A DNA stretch of 64,000 nucleotides from the NCBI RefSeq assembly GCF_902499175.1, contig NZ_CABVQC010000012.1, forward strand, positions 1 to 64,000, read 5' to 3'. Under the pieces are notes generated by a model. That model searched no databases and was not told the DNA's origin. It saw nothing but the letters and a program-made list of their open reading frames with translations. Shown piece by piece: positions 35,254 to 43,541 of this stretch; within the stretch, counting starts at the first letter, position 1, and each line of letters begins with the position of its first letter. The translations under genes and the position numbers were made by a program. The stretch is from Burkholderia aenigmatica (lineage in GTDB: Bacteria; Pseudomonadota; Gammaproteobacteria; Burkholderiales; Burkholderiaceae).

Positions 35254-36048
35254 TCAATGCACGGCCAGGTCCACCGTAAAGTACTTGTTCAGAAGCTGCC
35301 GATAGGTGCCGTTGCGTTTGAGTTCGGCAAATGCACCATTGAGCGCCTCGCGAAGCTGGTTGTCGCCCTTGCGCACCGCAATGCCGACACCCGTGCCGAT
35401 GATTTTCGCATCATTGACGGGGTTCCCGGCGAAGGCGAAATCCTTTCCGTTCGGCTTGCTCAGGAAACCGAGGCTCGCCGACGTCGCGTCCACGAACGTT
35501 GCATCGATCCGCCCCATCGCGAGGTCCGCATACGCCTCGTCCTGGGTCTGATAGCTCTGGACGTTCACATGCTTCGACGCCCACATCTGCTTCGCATACT
35601 GTTCCTGGATCGACCCCTGCAACACGCCGACGCTATGCCCCGCGAGTGCCTCGGGCGTCGGCCGCAGCGCGCTGCCCTTGCGGGCGACGAGCTGGGCCGG
35701 CGTCAGATACAGCGGCACCGTGAAATCCACGAGTTCGGCCCGCTTCGCGTTGATGTTCAACGCCGAATCGATGGCGTCGAACTTGCGGGCCTGCAACGCG
35801 GGGATCAAGCCGTCGAACGCGTTCTCCACCCACACGCATTTCGCCTTCAGTTGCGCGCAGAGTGCATTCCCGAGGTCGATGTCGAAGCCCTGGAGCTGCC
35901 CGGACGTCGCCTTCGATTCGAACGGGGGATAGGCGGCTTCCAGGCCGAACCGAATGGTCTTGATGCCTTCCGCATGGGCCCCTGGTCCCCACATCGCCAT
36001 CGCCGCAAGCGCAACCGCGAATATCGCGCGAACTCCGTGCTTCCCCAT
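35254..36048 (-). CDS. Periplasmic amino-acid-binding protein (ArgT/HisJ type)
   Basis: A 264-residue secreted binding protein with a signal peptide ending near GAHAEG (about residue 26). The mature domain has the family blocks IRFGLEAAYPPFESK, LQGFDIDLGNALCAQLKAKCVWVENAFDGLIPAL and GTGVGIAVRKGD. It is close to arginine, lysine, ornithine and octopine receptors, so the imported compound probably carries a basic or polar amino-acid moiety. A strong GAGGAGAG site precedes the ATG at 36048. No permease or ATPase genes are present locally, so it must share a membrane complex encoded elsewhere. Confidence 0.88.
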   Translation of the reverse strand: MGKHGVRAIFAVALAAMAMWGPGAHAEGIKTIRFGLEAAYPPFESKATSGQLQGFDIDLGNALCAQLKAKCVWVENAFDGLIPALQARKFDAIDSALNINAKRAELVDFTVPLYLTPAQLVARKGSALRPTPEALAGHSVGVLQGSIQEQYAKQMWASKHVNVQSYQTQDEAYADLAMGRIDATFVDATSASLGFLSKPNGKDFAFAGNPVNDAKIIGTGVGIAVRKGDNQLREALNGAFAELKRNGTYRQLLNKYFTVDLAVH

Positions 36049-36170
36049 CGCTCTCTCCTCACACCGGGTTAGGTCCATGAAACGATCGATGCGGCGGGCG
36101 CGTCGCGTCTTCAGGAACGAGACCGAATTGCCCGACCACCTTGCCGTCGACGTCGATTGATCGGCATGTA

Positions 36171-36189
36171 CTTTTTAGTCTAAACTGGA
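36171..36189 (-). promoter_or_regulatory. Shared operator-like motif, copy 1
   Basis: On the minus strand TCCAGTTTAGACTAAAAAG, matching TCCAGAGTAGACTAGAAAA at 39462 in 15 of 19 positions. It sits in the divergent region between the binding-protein operon and the deacylase operon. The nearby YheO-type regulators are the natural candidates to bind it. Confidence 0.6.
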
Positions 36190-36196
36190 TTTTGTT

Positions 36197-36212
36197 ATCC
36201 ATCAAGATGGAT
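36197..36212. promoter_or_regulatory. Perfect palindrome in the divergent promoter region
   Basis: ATCCATC-AA-GATGGAT, 7+2+7 bases, lies 8 bases from the shared operator and about 105 bases before the deacylase ATG. It could be a second regulator site. Confidence 0.45.
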
Positions 36213-36318
36213 GCACCCCGTGCCAACCCTGTCCTCGCTCCTCGAAACCGGGGAGCGAGCCGCTGCATCCGGCGTCGCCGTCACGCGACGCACTCCCGTC
36301 ACCGCAAGAGGTTTGTCA

Positions 36319-37323
36319 ATGACGCGACTGAATATCGACTGGCAGCTCGACGGACGCCAGGCGGCCTACCTGGAACTGCCGAGTTCCACCAACACGAGCG
36401 CCTGGCAAAATCTGCGCATCCCGGTCTTCTTTTTCCGGAACGGCGTCGGACCGTCGACGCTGCTGCTGGGTGGAAGTCATGGCGATGAGTACGAAGGCCA
36501 GATTGCACTCTCGAAGCTCGCGCATGCGCTCGATGCGCGCGCGCTCGCAGGCTCGGTCATCATCATCCCGTCGTTGAATTTGCCTGCCGTACTGGACGGC
36601 GCCCGCCTGTCTCCGCTGGACAACTGCAACCTGAATCGGGAGTTTCCGGGCAACGACAGAGGCTCGGTCACGCAGCGCCTCGCACATTTCATTTCGTACG
36701 AACTCGTTCCGCGCGTCGACCATGTGGTCGATCTGCATTCCGGTGGCCGCACGCTGCGCTTTCATCCGTGCATGTTCGTTCATGAGCAATCCGATGCATC
36801 GCGCACGGCTGCGTTCATCGACGCGGCGAGAAGCTTCGATGCGCCCTTCACGGTCGTGCTGCGCGAGGATCATGCCGACGTCATGATCGACGATGTTGTG
36901 GAACGCGCCGGAAAGCTGATGCTGGCAAGCGAACTCGGCGGCAGTGCACTGGTCACGCCGTCGACGATCAAGCTGACGCATGACGGGCTGCATCGGCTGC
37001 TGCGGCATCTCGGACACTTCCGTCGCGCGGACTGTCGAACGCCGGCGCCTGCGTCCCGCGTGCTCCACGTGCCCGGCTCCGAATACACGGTGCTGGCCGA
37101 CGATACGGCACTCTTCGAACCGATGGTCGAGCTCGGCGCAACGATCCGGCAGGGAGACGTCCTGGGGGTTCAGCATTACATGGACCGGACGACACCACCG
37201 GCGCCCGTTCATGCGCCACGGGAGGGCGTACTGCTCTGCCTGAACGGCCAGGCACTCGTCCGGCGCGACGATACCGTAGCGGTCATCGCCGTCCCGTTTA
37301 CCGCGGACACACCGGGCAATTGA
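36319..37323 (+). CDS. AstE/AspA (DoeB-like) zinc-dependent deacylase
   Basis: A 334-residue enzyme of the succinylglutamate desuccinylase/aspartoacylase family. The zinc ligands are visible as His54 and Glu57 in GGSHGDEYEG and His140 in VVDLHSGG; NREFPG at 106-111 is the substrate-binding arginine region. A C-terminal beta barrel (GVLLCLNGQALVRRDDTVAVI) closes the chain. Such enzymes remove N-acyl groups from amino acids; DoeB removes acetyl from N-acetyl-diaminobutyrate in ectoine breakdown. The ATG at 36319 has AGAGG. It is followed 75 bases later by the second YheO-type regulator. Confidence 0.87.
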   Translation: MTRLNIDWQLDGRQAAYLELPSSTNTSAWQNLRIPVFFFRNGVGPSTLLLGGSHGDEYEGQIALSKLAHALDARALAGSVIIIPSLNLPAVLDGARLSPLDNCNLNREFPGNDRGSVTQRLAHFISYELVPRVDHVVDLHSGGRTLRFHPCMFVHEQSDASRTAAFIDAARSFDAPFTVVLREDHADVMIDDVVERAGKLMLASELGGSALVTPSTIKLTHDGLHRLLRHLGHFRRADCRTPAPASRVLHVPGSEYTVLADDTALFEPMVELGATIRQGDVLGVQHYMDRTTPPAPVHAPREGVLLCLNGQALVRRDDTVAVIAVPFTADTPGN

Positions 37324-37397
37324 CCGGCGTAACGCCGGGACGCCCCCGCCCGTCTCGTTGCTCACGATCTGAACCCATCCCGATTGGCAGACGAAAG

Positions 37398-38045
37398 ATG
37401 CTCCTCCGCAAGCCGAAACAAGCCCTCGCCGATCAACGCCCGCTCGATCGATATCGGCGCATCGCCGACGGTATCGCCGCGCTGTTCTTCCCTTTCGCGG
37501 AAGTCGTGATCCACGATCTCGCGACGCAAACCGTCGCTTACATCGCCAACAACCTCTCGAAGCGCGAAACCGGAGACGACTCGGCCCTGGACGAATTCAA
37601 GGCGTCCGCGATCGAGCACGTGATGGGGCCCTACGAGAAAACGAACTGGGACGGCCGTCAGATGCGCTGCGTCAGCGTCCTCGTACCCGGTGAATCGTCG
37701 GAGCCGATCGGGGTCGTGTGCATCAACTTCAATATCGCGGCATTCAACGACATCAGGCACGCACTCGACCTGTTCGTGACCGGCGCGGGCCCCGTGCGAC
37801 CGCAGGAAGCCCTGTTCAACGATGACTGGCAAGAGCGCATCAACACGTTCCTGCACACCTGGCTACGCGAACGTCAGCTCGCGCTCGACTCGCTGTCCCG
37901 GAAACACAAGCGCGAGCTCGTCAAGGCCCTGTACGCGCAGGGCGGCTTCAACGGCAAGCGTACCGCCCACTATGTCGCGAACGTGCTCGACATGGGACGC
38001 GCTACCGTCTACCAGCACTTGAGGGACATGCGCGGGCTCGAATGA
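37398..38045 (+). CDS. YheO/DauR-type transcriptional regulator, second copy
   Basis: A 215-residue paralogue of the regulator at 34494, with about 50% visible identity. It has a PAS domain (ALFFPFAEVVIHDLATQTVAYIANNLSKRETGDDS region) and a C-terminal HTH (LVKALYAQGGFNGKRTAHYVANVLDMGRATVYQHLRDM region). The basic N-terminal extension of the other copy is much shorter here. Two related regulators, one in each divergent operon, suggest either heteromers or control of different target promoters by the same ligand class. Confidence 0.87.
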   Translation: MLLRKPKQALADQRPLDRYRRIADGIAALFFPFAEVVIHDLATQTVAYIANNLSKRETGDDSALDEFKASAIEHVMGPYEKTNWDGRQMRCVSVLVPGESSEPIGVVCINFNIAAFNDIRHALDLFVTGAGPVRPQEALFNDDWQERINTFLHTWLRERQLALDSLSRKHKRELVKALYAQGGFNGKRTAHYVANVLDMGRATVYQHLRDMRGLE

Positions 38046-38139
38046 CGGATTCGGCACTGCTTCGGCGCCGGTAACGGCGTGCCGGCCGCGCCGGCCGGGC
38101 GCGGCAACGGCCCACCCGAGCGGCTCGATACCGGCCCCG

Positions 38140-39264
38140 TCAGCTTGACTTCGTCCGCAGGAAATCCGACACGCGCGCCAGCCCCTGCTCGAGGACATCC
38201 CGGTGGTTTGCGTAACCGATCCGGATAGTCCCCTCCATCTCGAGCGCGCTCCCCGGCGTGAACATCACGCCCGTCGCTTCCAGCAATTCGACGCAGAAAT
38301 CGCGCGACGGCATGTCGTACGCATATTTCAGGAGCGCGGTCGTTCCCGACTTCGGCTTGATCCAGGAAATCGCGGGTTCCCGATCGACCCACGCCGCGAG
38401 GATCGCGAGATTGGTGCGGACGATGTCGAGATTGCGCTTCATGATCGCATCGCGGTGTTCGAGCGCCAGGGTGGCGAAGTAGTCGTCGATCATCCCCACG
38501 CTGATGGTGTTGTAGTCGCGATGGACGGCGACTGCCCGAATCAGATCGGTCGGGCCGGCGATCCAGCCGAGACGCAACCCGGCGAGCGAATAGGTCTTCG
38601 ACATGCTGGCCGTGCTGATGCCCTTTTCGTAGAGGTCCGCGATCGATGCGCTATACCCGCTCCCCTCCTGGTCCGTGCCGCGATACACCTCGTCGCAGAG
38701 GACATAGGCGCCGCAACGCCGAGCGATATCCGCGACCTTGCGCAGAAACGCTTCGTCCATCAGCGATCCCGTCGGGTTGTTCGGGTTGTTGATGGCGATG
38801 AGTCGCGTTTTTCCGTCGACGAGCGACTCCAGTTCGGCGAGATCCGGCAGGAAGCCGTTCTCTTCGCGCAGCTTCAGGACCTTGACGTTCGCGCCATAGC
38901 TTTCCGGAATCGAGTAGTGCTGCTGATAAGTCGGCAGGACCGAGACAACGGTGTCGCCGGGTTCCACGAGCGTTTCGTAGATCAACGCATTCCCGCCGAT
39001 GGCGCCGTGCGTCACGATGACGTTTTCCGCCGACTGCTTCGAATACGTGCGAGCGATGGCCTCGCGCAGCCGGGCGGTCCCTTCGATCGCGCCATACGTC
39101 AGCTTCATCGGCCGCAGCTCGTCGAGCACCGATTCCTGACGGCCGGTCAGCGTGAGAAGCTGGTCGACGGTCAGCGATTCGACGCACGTTTCCGCAAGGT
39201 TGTACGTGCAGTGGTGCTCGTAAAGATCCATCCAGCGCTCGACACCGAATTCCTTGATTTTCAT
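38140..39264 (-). CDS. Fold-type-I PLP enzyme (aminotransferase family; possibly a beta/gamma-lyase)
   Basis: A 374-residue class I/II aminotransferase-fold protein. Key blocks are VTHGAIGGNALI near residue 90, INNPNNPTGSL near 168, CDEVYRG near 200, and the PLP lysine in STASMSKTYSLAGLRLGW near 232. The N-terminus MKIKEFGVERWMDLYEHHC is unlike housekeeping aminotransferases. Relatives of this subgroup include capreomycidine-synthase-type and canavanine-lyase-type enzymes, so elimination rather than transamination is possible. I cannot assign the reaction. It is divergent from the second deacylase gene across the shared operator motif. Confidence 0.8.
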   Translation of the reverse strand: MKIKEFGVERWMDLYEHHCTYNLAETCVESLTVDQLLTLTGRQESVLDELRPMKLTYGAIEGTARLREAIARTYSKQSAENVIVTHGAIGGNALIYETLVEPGDTVVSVLPTYQQHYSIPESYGANVKVLKLREENGFLPDLAELESLVDGKTRLIAINNPNNPTGSLMDEAFLRKVADIARRCGAYVLCDEVYRGTDQEGSGYSASIADLYEKGISTASMSKTYSLAGLRLGWIAGPTDLIRAVAVHRDYNTISVGMIDDYFATLALEHRDAIMKRNLDIVRTNLAILAAWVDREPAISWIKPKSGTTALLKYAYDMPSRDFCVELLEATGVMFTPGSALEMEGTIRIGYANHRDVLEQGLARVSDFLRTKSS

Positions 39265-39585
39265 GTCAGTCCGTTCCTTTGATATGGATTGCGCGATCTG
39301 CCATCGGCCGCGCGTGTAGACAGCGAGCAGGTGGGCGCCTCGTCCGGCACGACATCTCCGCGGCAGGCAGCTTCCGCCTGTTGCCCGAGCGCGAATTCCA
39401 TGACGACCCGACATCCCTGCGGAACAACCTGGTCAAAGTATCCACTTCCTAAACCAAAATGTCCAGAGTAGACTAGAAAATCTAAATTAAGTCATGAGGC
39501 CCGGCGCTTGTCGGGAATCGCCGAACGAGCGTTTCGTCGGCGTCCGCGCTTCCACGGCGCCGCACCCCATTTGAGGAGACTACGC
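39265..39585. other. Divergent promoter region of the PLP enzyme and second deacylase
   Basis: No gene is seen in these 321 bases. The shared operator-like motif lies at 39462-39480, followed by an AT-rich stretch (TCTAAATTAAGTCATGAGG) that could hold the rightward -10 region. The leftward promoter is not obvious. Confidence 0.5.
39462..39480 (+). promoter_or_regulatory. Shared operator-like motif, copy 2
   Basis: TCCAGAGTAGACTAGAAAA. It contains the same TCCAG-NN-TAGACTA core as the copy at 36171-36189 but in the opposite orientation, again between two divergent genes of the catabolic unit. TAGA and TCTA repeats flank it and may extend the site. Confidence 0.6.
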
Positions 39586-40731
39586 ATGACCTATCGACGC
39601 ATCGAGATTCCCCTGCCGTCGCCCGCGCCGGGTGTGGCGCTCAGCCTGACGGCACACCGGTTCGGCCAGATCGATCACGGCCGCAGCCTCTATTTCCACG
39701 CCGGCCTGCATGCGGACGAGCATCCCGGCCTGCTCGTCCTGCAACACATGCTCGCGGCGCTGCACGCACTCGACCGGGCCGGGCGCATCGACGGTTGCGT
39801 CACGGTCGTCCCGTTTTCCAATCCGATCGGCCTGTCGCAGCGGCTCTTCGGCCCTGTCGTCGGGCGATTCGATTTCGAGAACGGCGAGAACTTCAACAGG
39901 AACTTCCCGGCACTCGGGCGAGCCGTCGAACAGCGTTTGCGCGAAGACGACGCCGCGAGCCTCACGCGTTCCGAGTGGAAGCGCTTCTTTCGCGGCCTGC
40001 TGGACGGCGGCAATGCAATGAGCCCCGCTGCCGCGATGAAGCTTGAATTGACCCGGCTGGCGATCGAGCACGACATCGTCATCGACCTTCATTGCGACAC
40101 CGATGCCATCGCCCACGTCTACGCGTCGACGCTCCAGCGCGAACGCGCGATCAAGGTGGCGCGATGGATCGACGCCCCGGTCGTGCTGCTGGAACCGGCG
40201 CGAGCCGGAGGCGGTGCGTTCGATCAGAGTCATTCGAGCGCATGGGGCGAACTGCAGCGGGCCGGCCTGTTCGATGGCGAGGCCAGCGGCTTTTCCGCGA
40301 CGATCGAATTGCGCGGGCAGTCGGACGTCAGCGACGCGCTCGCGTCGACCGATGCCGGAAGGTTGCTGCGCTTCGCCGAATCCGAAGGGGTCCTGTCTTT
40401 GCCCGACGCGTTCGACGATTGCGCCCGCATCATGTCACCCGAAGCGTTTCCGCTGGAAGGCGCGGCCCATGTCCGCTGCCCTTGCGCCGGCGTGATCGTG
40501 TATCGGCGCGCGCCCGGGGAGCGGATTGCCGCGGGCGAGATGTTTGCCGAGATCGTGCGCCTCGACAGCCCCGAGATCAATGCGCGCGTTCCGGTCGTCA
40601 GCCCGATCGACGGCGTGATGGTCGTGCGTCAGCTCCAGAAGCTCGTGCGTCCGGGGCAACGCGCGGCACTGATCGCCGGCCACGCGCCGCTCGTCGATCG
40701 CGATCCCGGAAATTTGCTGCTGGATTTCTGA
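39586..40731 (+). CDS. AstE/AspA-family zinc deacylase or carboxypeptidase, second type
   Basis: A 381-residue member of the M14/succinylglutamate-desuccinylase superfamily, longer than the protein at 36319. Zinc ligands are His42 and Glu45 in HAGLHADEHPG and His169 in VIDLHCD. NFNRNFPALG at 102-111 is the arginine region, and an acidic active-site residue probably lies in SATIELRGQS near 245. The C-terminus has a biotinyl-like barrel (PCAGVIVYRRAPGERIAAG). GAGGAG precedes the ATG. It may remove a different acyl or aminoacyl group from the same substrate family. Confidence 0.83.
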   Translation: MTYRRIEIPLPSPAPGVALSLTAHRFGQIDHGRSLYFHAGLHADEHPGLLVLQHMLAALHALDRAGRIDGCVTVVPFSNPIGLSQRLFGPVVGRFDFENGENFNRNFPALGRAVEQRLREDDAASLTRSEWKRFFRGLLDGGNAMSPAAAMKLELTRLAIEHDIVIDLHCDTDAIAHVYASTLQRERAIKVARWIDAPVVLLEPARAGGGAFDQSHSSAWGELQRAGLFDGEASGFSATIELRGQSDVSDALASTDAGRLLRFAESEGVLSLPDAFDDCARIMSPEAFPLEGAAHVRCPCAGVIVYRRAPGERIAAGEMFAEIVRLDSPEINARVPVVSPIDGVMVVRQLQKLVRPGQRAALIAGHAPLVDRDPGNLLLDF

Positions 40732-40913
40732 CCGTTCGTCGCTACGCCGCCCACTCGTCTCACACCCAAACCGACGCATGGAAACACGGGACTTACCGCT
40801 TCCCGATCTCTCGCCCGGGACGCTTCAGCGATGACTGGAGGCGGAGCTTCGTGCGCCGTCAGGCAGTGAGTCACGCGGCGAGCGGCCCGCGCGGCCGCTC
40901 GCCCATGTGACGC

Positions 40914-41618
40914 TCAGAGCGCCTTGACGATCGCGCCGTCGACGCGAATGTTCTGCCCGGTGATGTAACCCGCTCCGTCGGACAGCAGGAACGCGACCGT
41001 CTTCGCGATCTCGCCGGTCTTGCCGAAGCGGCCGGCCGGAATGCGCGCGACGATCTCCGGCGTTTCCGGCCAGCTGTCGATGAAGCCCGGCAGCACCGCG
41101 TTCATCCGGATGTTCTCGGCCGCATAGCGTTCCGCGTAAAGACGCGTCCACGCGCTCAGCGCCGCGCGCAGTGCCGACGATACGGGCATCGGCTGCTCGG
41201 GCGCGTCGGCCGCGAAGCTCGAGATGTTGACCACCGCACCGCCGCCCTGCTTCTGGAAGATCGGCGTCACGCGGCGCATCACGCGCACCACGTTCAGCAG
41301 GATCAGGTCGAGCCCCGCGTGCCAGTTGTCGTCGGTGATCGCCAGCAGCTCGCCCTTCGGCGGGTGCCCGGTGTTGTTCACGACCGCATCGATGCGGCCG
41401 TAGCGCGCGACCGTTTCCTGCACGAGCCGGTCGATGTCGGCTTCTTCCGTCACCGAGCCCTGGATGCCGAACCCGCCCAGCTCCTCGCCGAGCGCCACCG
41501 CGCTGCCCGACGGCGACATCAGCGCGACGCGATAGCCCGTCGCCGCCAGTTCGCGCGCGATCGCCGCGCCCATGCCCTTGCCCGCCGCCGTGATCAACGC
41601 CACTTTTTCTACAGTCAC
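40914..41618 (-). CDS. Short-chain dehydrogenase/reductase
   Basis: A 234-residue NAD(P)-dependent SDR. The cofactor motif is ALITAAGKGMGAAIA near residue 7, with NNTGHPPKG near 85. The usual catalytic Tyr-x3-Lys is not seen: after NISSFAAD the expected segment reads SSALRAALSAW, so the Tyr/Lys pair is replaced. It may be non-catalytic or atypical. The GTG start at 41618 is chosen because GAGGAG lies 6 bases upstream. It is divergent from a LysR regulator gene that probably controls it. Confidence 0.83.
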   Translation of the reverse strand: MTVEKVALITAAGKGMGAAIARELAATGYRVALMSPSGSAVALGEELGGFGIQGSVTEEADIDRLVQETVARYGRIDAVVNNTGHPPKGELLAITDDNWHAGLDLILLNVVRVMRRVTPIFQKQGGGAVVNISSFAADAPEQPMPVSSALRAALSAWTRLYAERYAAENIRMNAVLPGFIDSWPETPEIVARIPAGRFGKTGEIAKTVAFLLSDGAGYITGQNIRVDGAIVKAL

Positions 41619-41752
41619 GATCTGCTCCTCGTTCGAGTCCTGCCGCCGCGCAGCCGCCGTTCGGCGCGCCATGGTGGTAATGTAGGCGCATCGATACCGA
41701 CTGTCGAACCAGTATTTCTGCCTCCAGCCGATAGTTTTTCTACAGCCTGACG

Positions 41753-42673
41753 ATGCCGCCTCGCCCCTCCCGCCTGCCGCCGCTGAATGCGCTTCGCGCG
41801 TTCGAAGTCTCCGCGCGGCACCTCAATTTCCGCGCCGCGGCCGACGAGATCGGCGTCACGCAGGGCGCCGTCGCGCAGCAGGTGCGCCACCTCGAGGACG
41901 TGCTCGGCCTGAAGCTGTTCGAACGCCTGCCGCGCGGCCTCGCGCTGACGCACGACGGCGCCGCGTATTTCTCCGACGTGCAGCGCGCGCTGCACGCGAT
42001 CGCCGACGCCACCGACAAGCTCGTGAAGCGGCGCGCCGCGCTGACGATCAGCACGACGCCGTCGTTCGCGTCGAAATGGCTGATCCCCCGGCTCGCACGA
42101 TTCACCGACGCACATCCCGACTACGACGTGCGCGTGATCGCCGACCCGCAGCTCGCGACGTTCCGCCACGACGGCGTCGATCTCGCGATTCGCTACGGCA
42201 AGCCACCGTTCGGCAAGCATCTCGCCACGCATGCGCTGTTCCCGCTCGACGTGTGCGCGGTGTGCAGCCCCACGCTGCTGGCCGCGCCCGCGTCATCGAG
42301 CGCGCTCGCGGGCCAGGTGCTGCTGCACGACGCGCACGACCTGTGGCCCGAGTTCCTCGCCGCGATGCCGGAACCCGTCGCCATCGATCCGCACAAGGGG
42401 CTGCGCTTCAACCAGACGTCGCTCGCGATCGATGCGGCCGTCGCCGGCCAGGGCATCGCGCTCGCGACCGATCCGCTCGTCGAGCGCGACATTGCCGCGG
42501 GCAGGCTGTGCAAGCCGTTCGATTTTGCGTTTCCGCTGTCGGTGGGGTTCTATCTCGTGTATCCGGCCGAGCGGCGCGACGACGATGCGATCGCCGTGAT
42601 GCGCGCGTGGATGATCGCGCAGGCGGTGTCCGACGAACAGCAGGGTCAGGGCGCGATCCAGCGGCCTTCGTAG
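41753..42673 (+). CDS. LysR-family transcriptional regulator, GcvA type
   Basis: A 306-residue regulator. The N-terminal winged HTH reads LPPLNALRAFEVSARHLNFRAAADEIGVTQGAVAQQVRHLE in pieces of the classic LysR pattern, with the GcvA-like LNALRAFE start. The C-terminal effector domain runs from about residue 95 (LTISTTPSFASKWLIPRLARF). It is divergent from the SDR gene with 134 bases between, the usual place for LysR control. Its last 28 bases overlap convergently with the end of the FMN-oxidase-like gene. Confidence 0.9.
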   Translation: MPPRPSRLPPLNALRAFEVSARHLNFRAAADEIGVTQGAVAQQVRHLEDVLGLKLFERLPRGLALTHDGAAYFSDVQRALHAIADATDKLVKRRAALTISTTPSFASKWLIPRLARFTDAHPDYDVRVIADPQLATFRHDGVDLAIRYGKPPFGKHLATHALFPLDVCAVCSPTLLAAPASSSALAGQVLLHDAHDLWPEFLAAMPEPVAIDPHKGLRFNQTSLAIDAAVAGQGIALATDPLVERDIAAGRLCKPFDFAFPLSVGFYLVYPAERRDDDAIAVMRAWMIAQAVSDEQQGQGAIQRPS

Positions 42674-43242
42674 CCGCCTGCGTGCAGATCGAATACCGCG
42701 CGGCGATGGCCGCTACGCGCGAGTTCGAGCCAGTCGATGCGCGTCGCGGTCACGTGAAGCAGGCAGAAGTTTTCATAGCCGTCGCCGGCTGGCTCGGGAC
42801 GTTGGCTCGCCGGGACATGCGCCGCCTCAGGCGACTCGACCGGCGTACCCGGCGGCAACGGCGCGCGATACAGCAGCAGCGTATGCGGGCGGCTCGATTG
42901 CCAGATCGCGCGCCGTTGCGCGTCGTCGTCGCAGATCGATGCAACCCCCTCCACGCGAATCTGCACGAGCGCATCGAGATCGTTGGCGACGAGCGCGATG
43001 CGCGGATCGCGGCGCAGCTCCGCGACCTTCTCCGAACGCGCATCGGTATGAAACGACAGCACGCGATCGGCGCGGCTCACCTGGCGCAAGACGATCGTGC
43101 GTACCTTCGGCGCGCCGTCGATGCCGAGCGTCGCGGCCTGCAGCATCGTGAACGGCGAGCGCTGCGCGCTCACGCCGGATTCGAGGCAGGACCACAGGCG
43201 CTCGTAGGTTTCCGCGAGCGATTCGGACGTTGATTCGGGCAT
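42646..43242 (-). CDS. Pyridoxamine-phosphate-oxidase-like FMN-binding protein
   Basis: A 198-residue split-barrel flavin protein. The VRTIVLRQVSRADRVLSFHTDARSEKVAEL region is the FMN-binding part, and it ends in EGRWIAP, a C-terminal tail typical of PNPOx-like proteins that are not true PdxH. No substrate-specific PdxH signature is seen, so it may use FMN or F420-type cofactors for another reduction or oxidation. It is tail-to-tail with the LysR gene. Confidence 0.82.
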   Translation of the reverse strand: MPESTSESLAETYERLWSCLESGVSAQRSPFTMLQAATLGIDGAPKVRTIVLRQVSRADRVLSFHTDARSEKVAELRRDPRIALVANDLDALVQIRVEGVASICDDDAQRRAIWQSSRPHTLLLYRAPLPPGTPVESPEAAHVPASQRPEPAGDGYENFCLLHVTATRIDWLELARSGHRRAVFDLHAGGYEGRWIAP

Positions 43243-43337
43243 GACGAAGCGGCGATCGTGCGGGTGGCGATCGCGCAAGCTTAACCGTTTGCGGCGGCGA
43301 TGGCACGCGCATGGCGCGCCGGCCGTCGCCGTGCGGC

Positions 43338-43529
43338 TCAGTTGTAGCCGAGTACGACCGATGCCGCTTCGCCGAGGTCGGCTGCCGGCTCCGCGCCGAA
43401 GCGGCCGAGCACGTCGGCCACATACTGCGGCCCCGCGCTGATCTGCGACGAACGGTGCGCAACCGGCCGGTGATCGCCCGCGCCCGGTGCTGCGCCCATC
43501 GATACGGTATCGTTGACGGTGAGTTTCAT
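43338..43529 (-). CDS. Small protein coupled to the aminotransferase gene, unknown function
   Basis: A 63-residue protein starting MKLTVNDTVSMGAAPGAGDH. A GAGGAG site lies 7 bases upstream of the ATG, only 12 bases after the aminotransferase stop, which supports real translation. The middle is rich in Ala, Gly and Pro, and the end reads GEAASVVLGYN. No signal peptide, membrane segment or family is recognised. It could be a small subunit or a peptide precursor. Confidence 0.55.
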   Translation of the reverse strand: MKLTVNDTVSMGAAPGAGDHRPVAHRSSQISAGPQYVADVLGRFGAEPAADLGEAASVVLGYN

Positions 43530-43541
43530 GTGGATGTCTCC

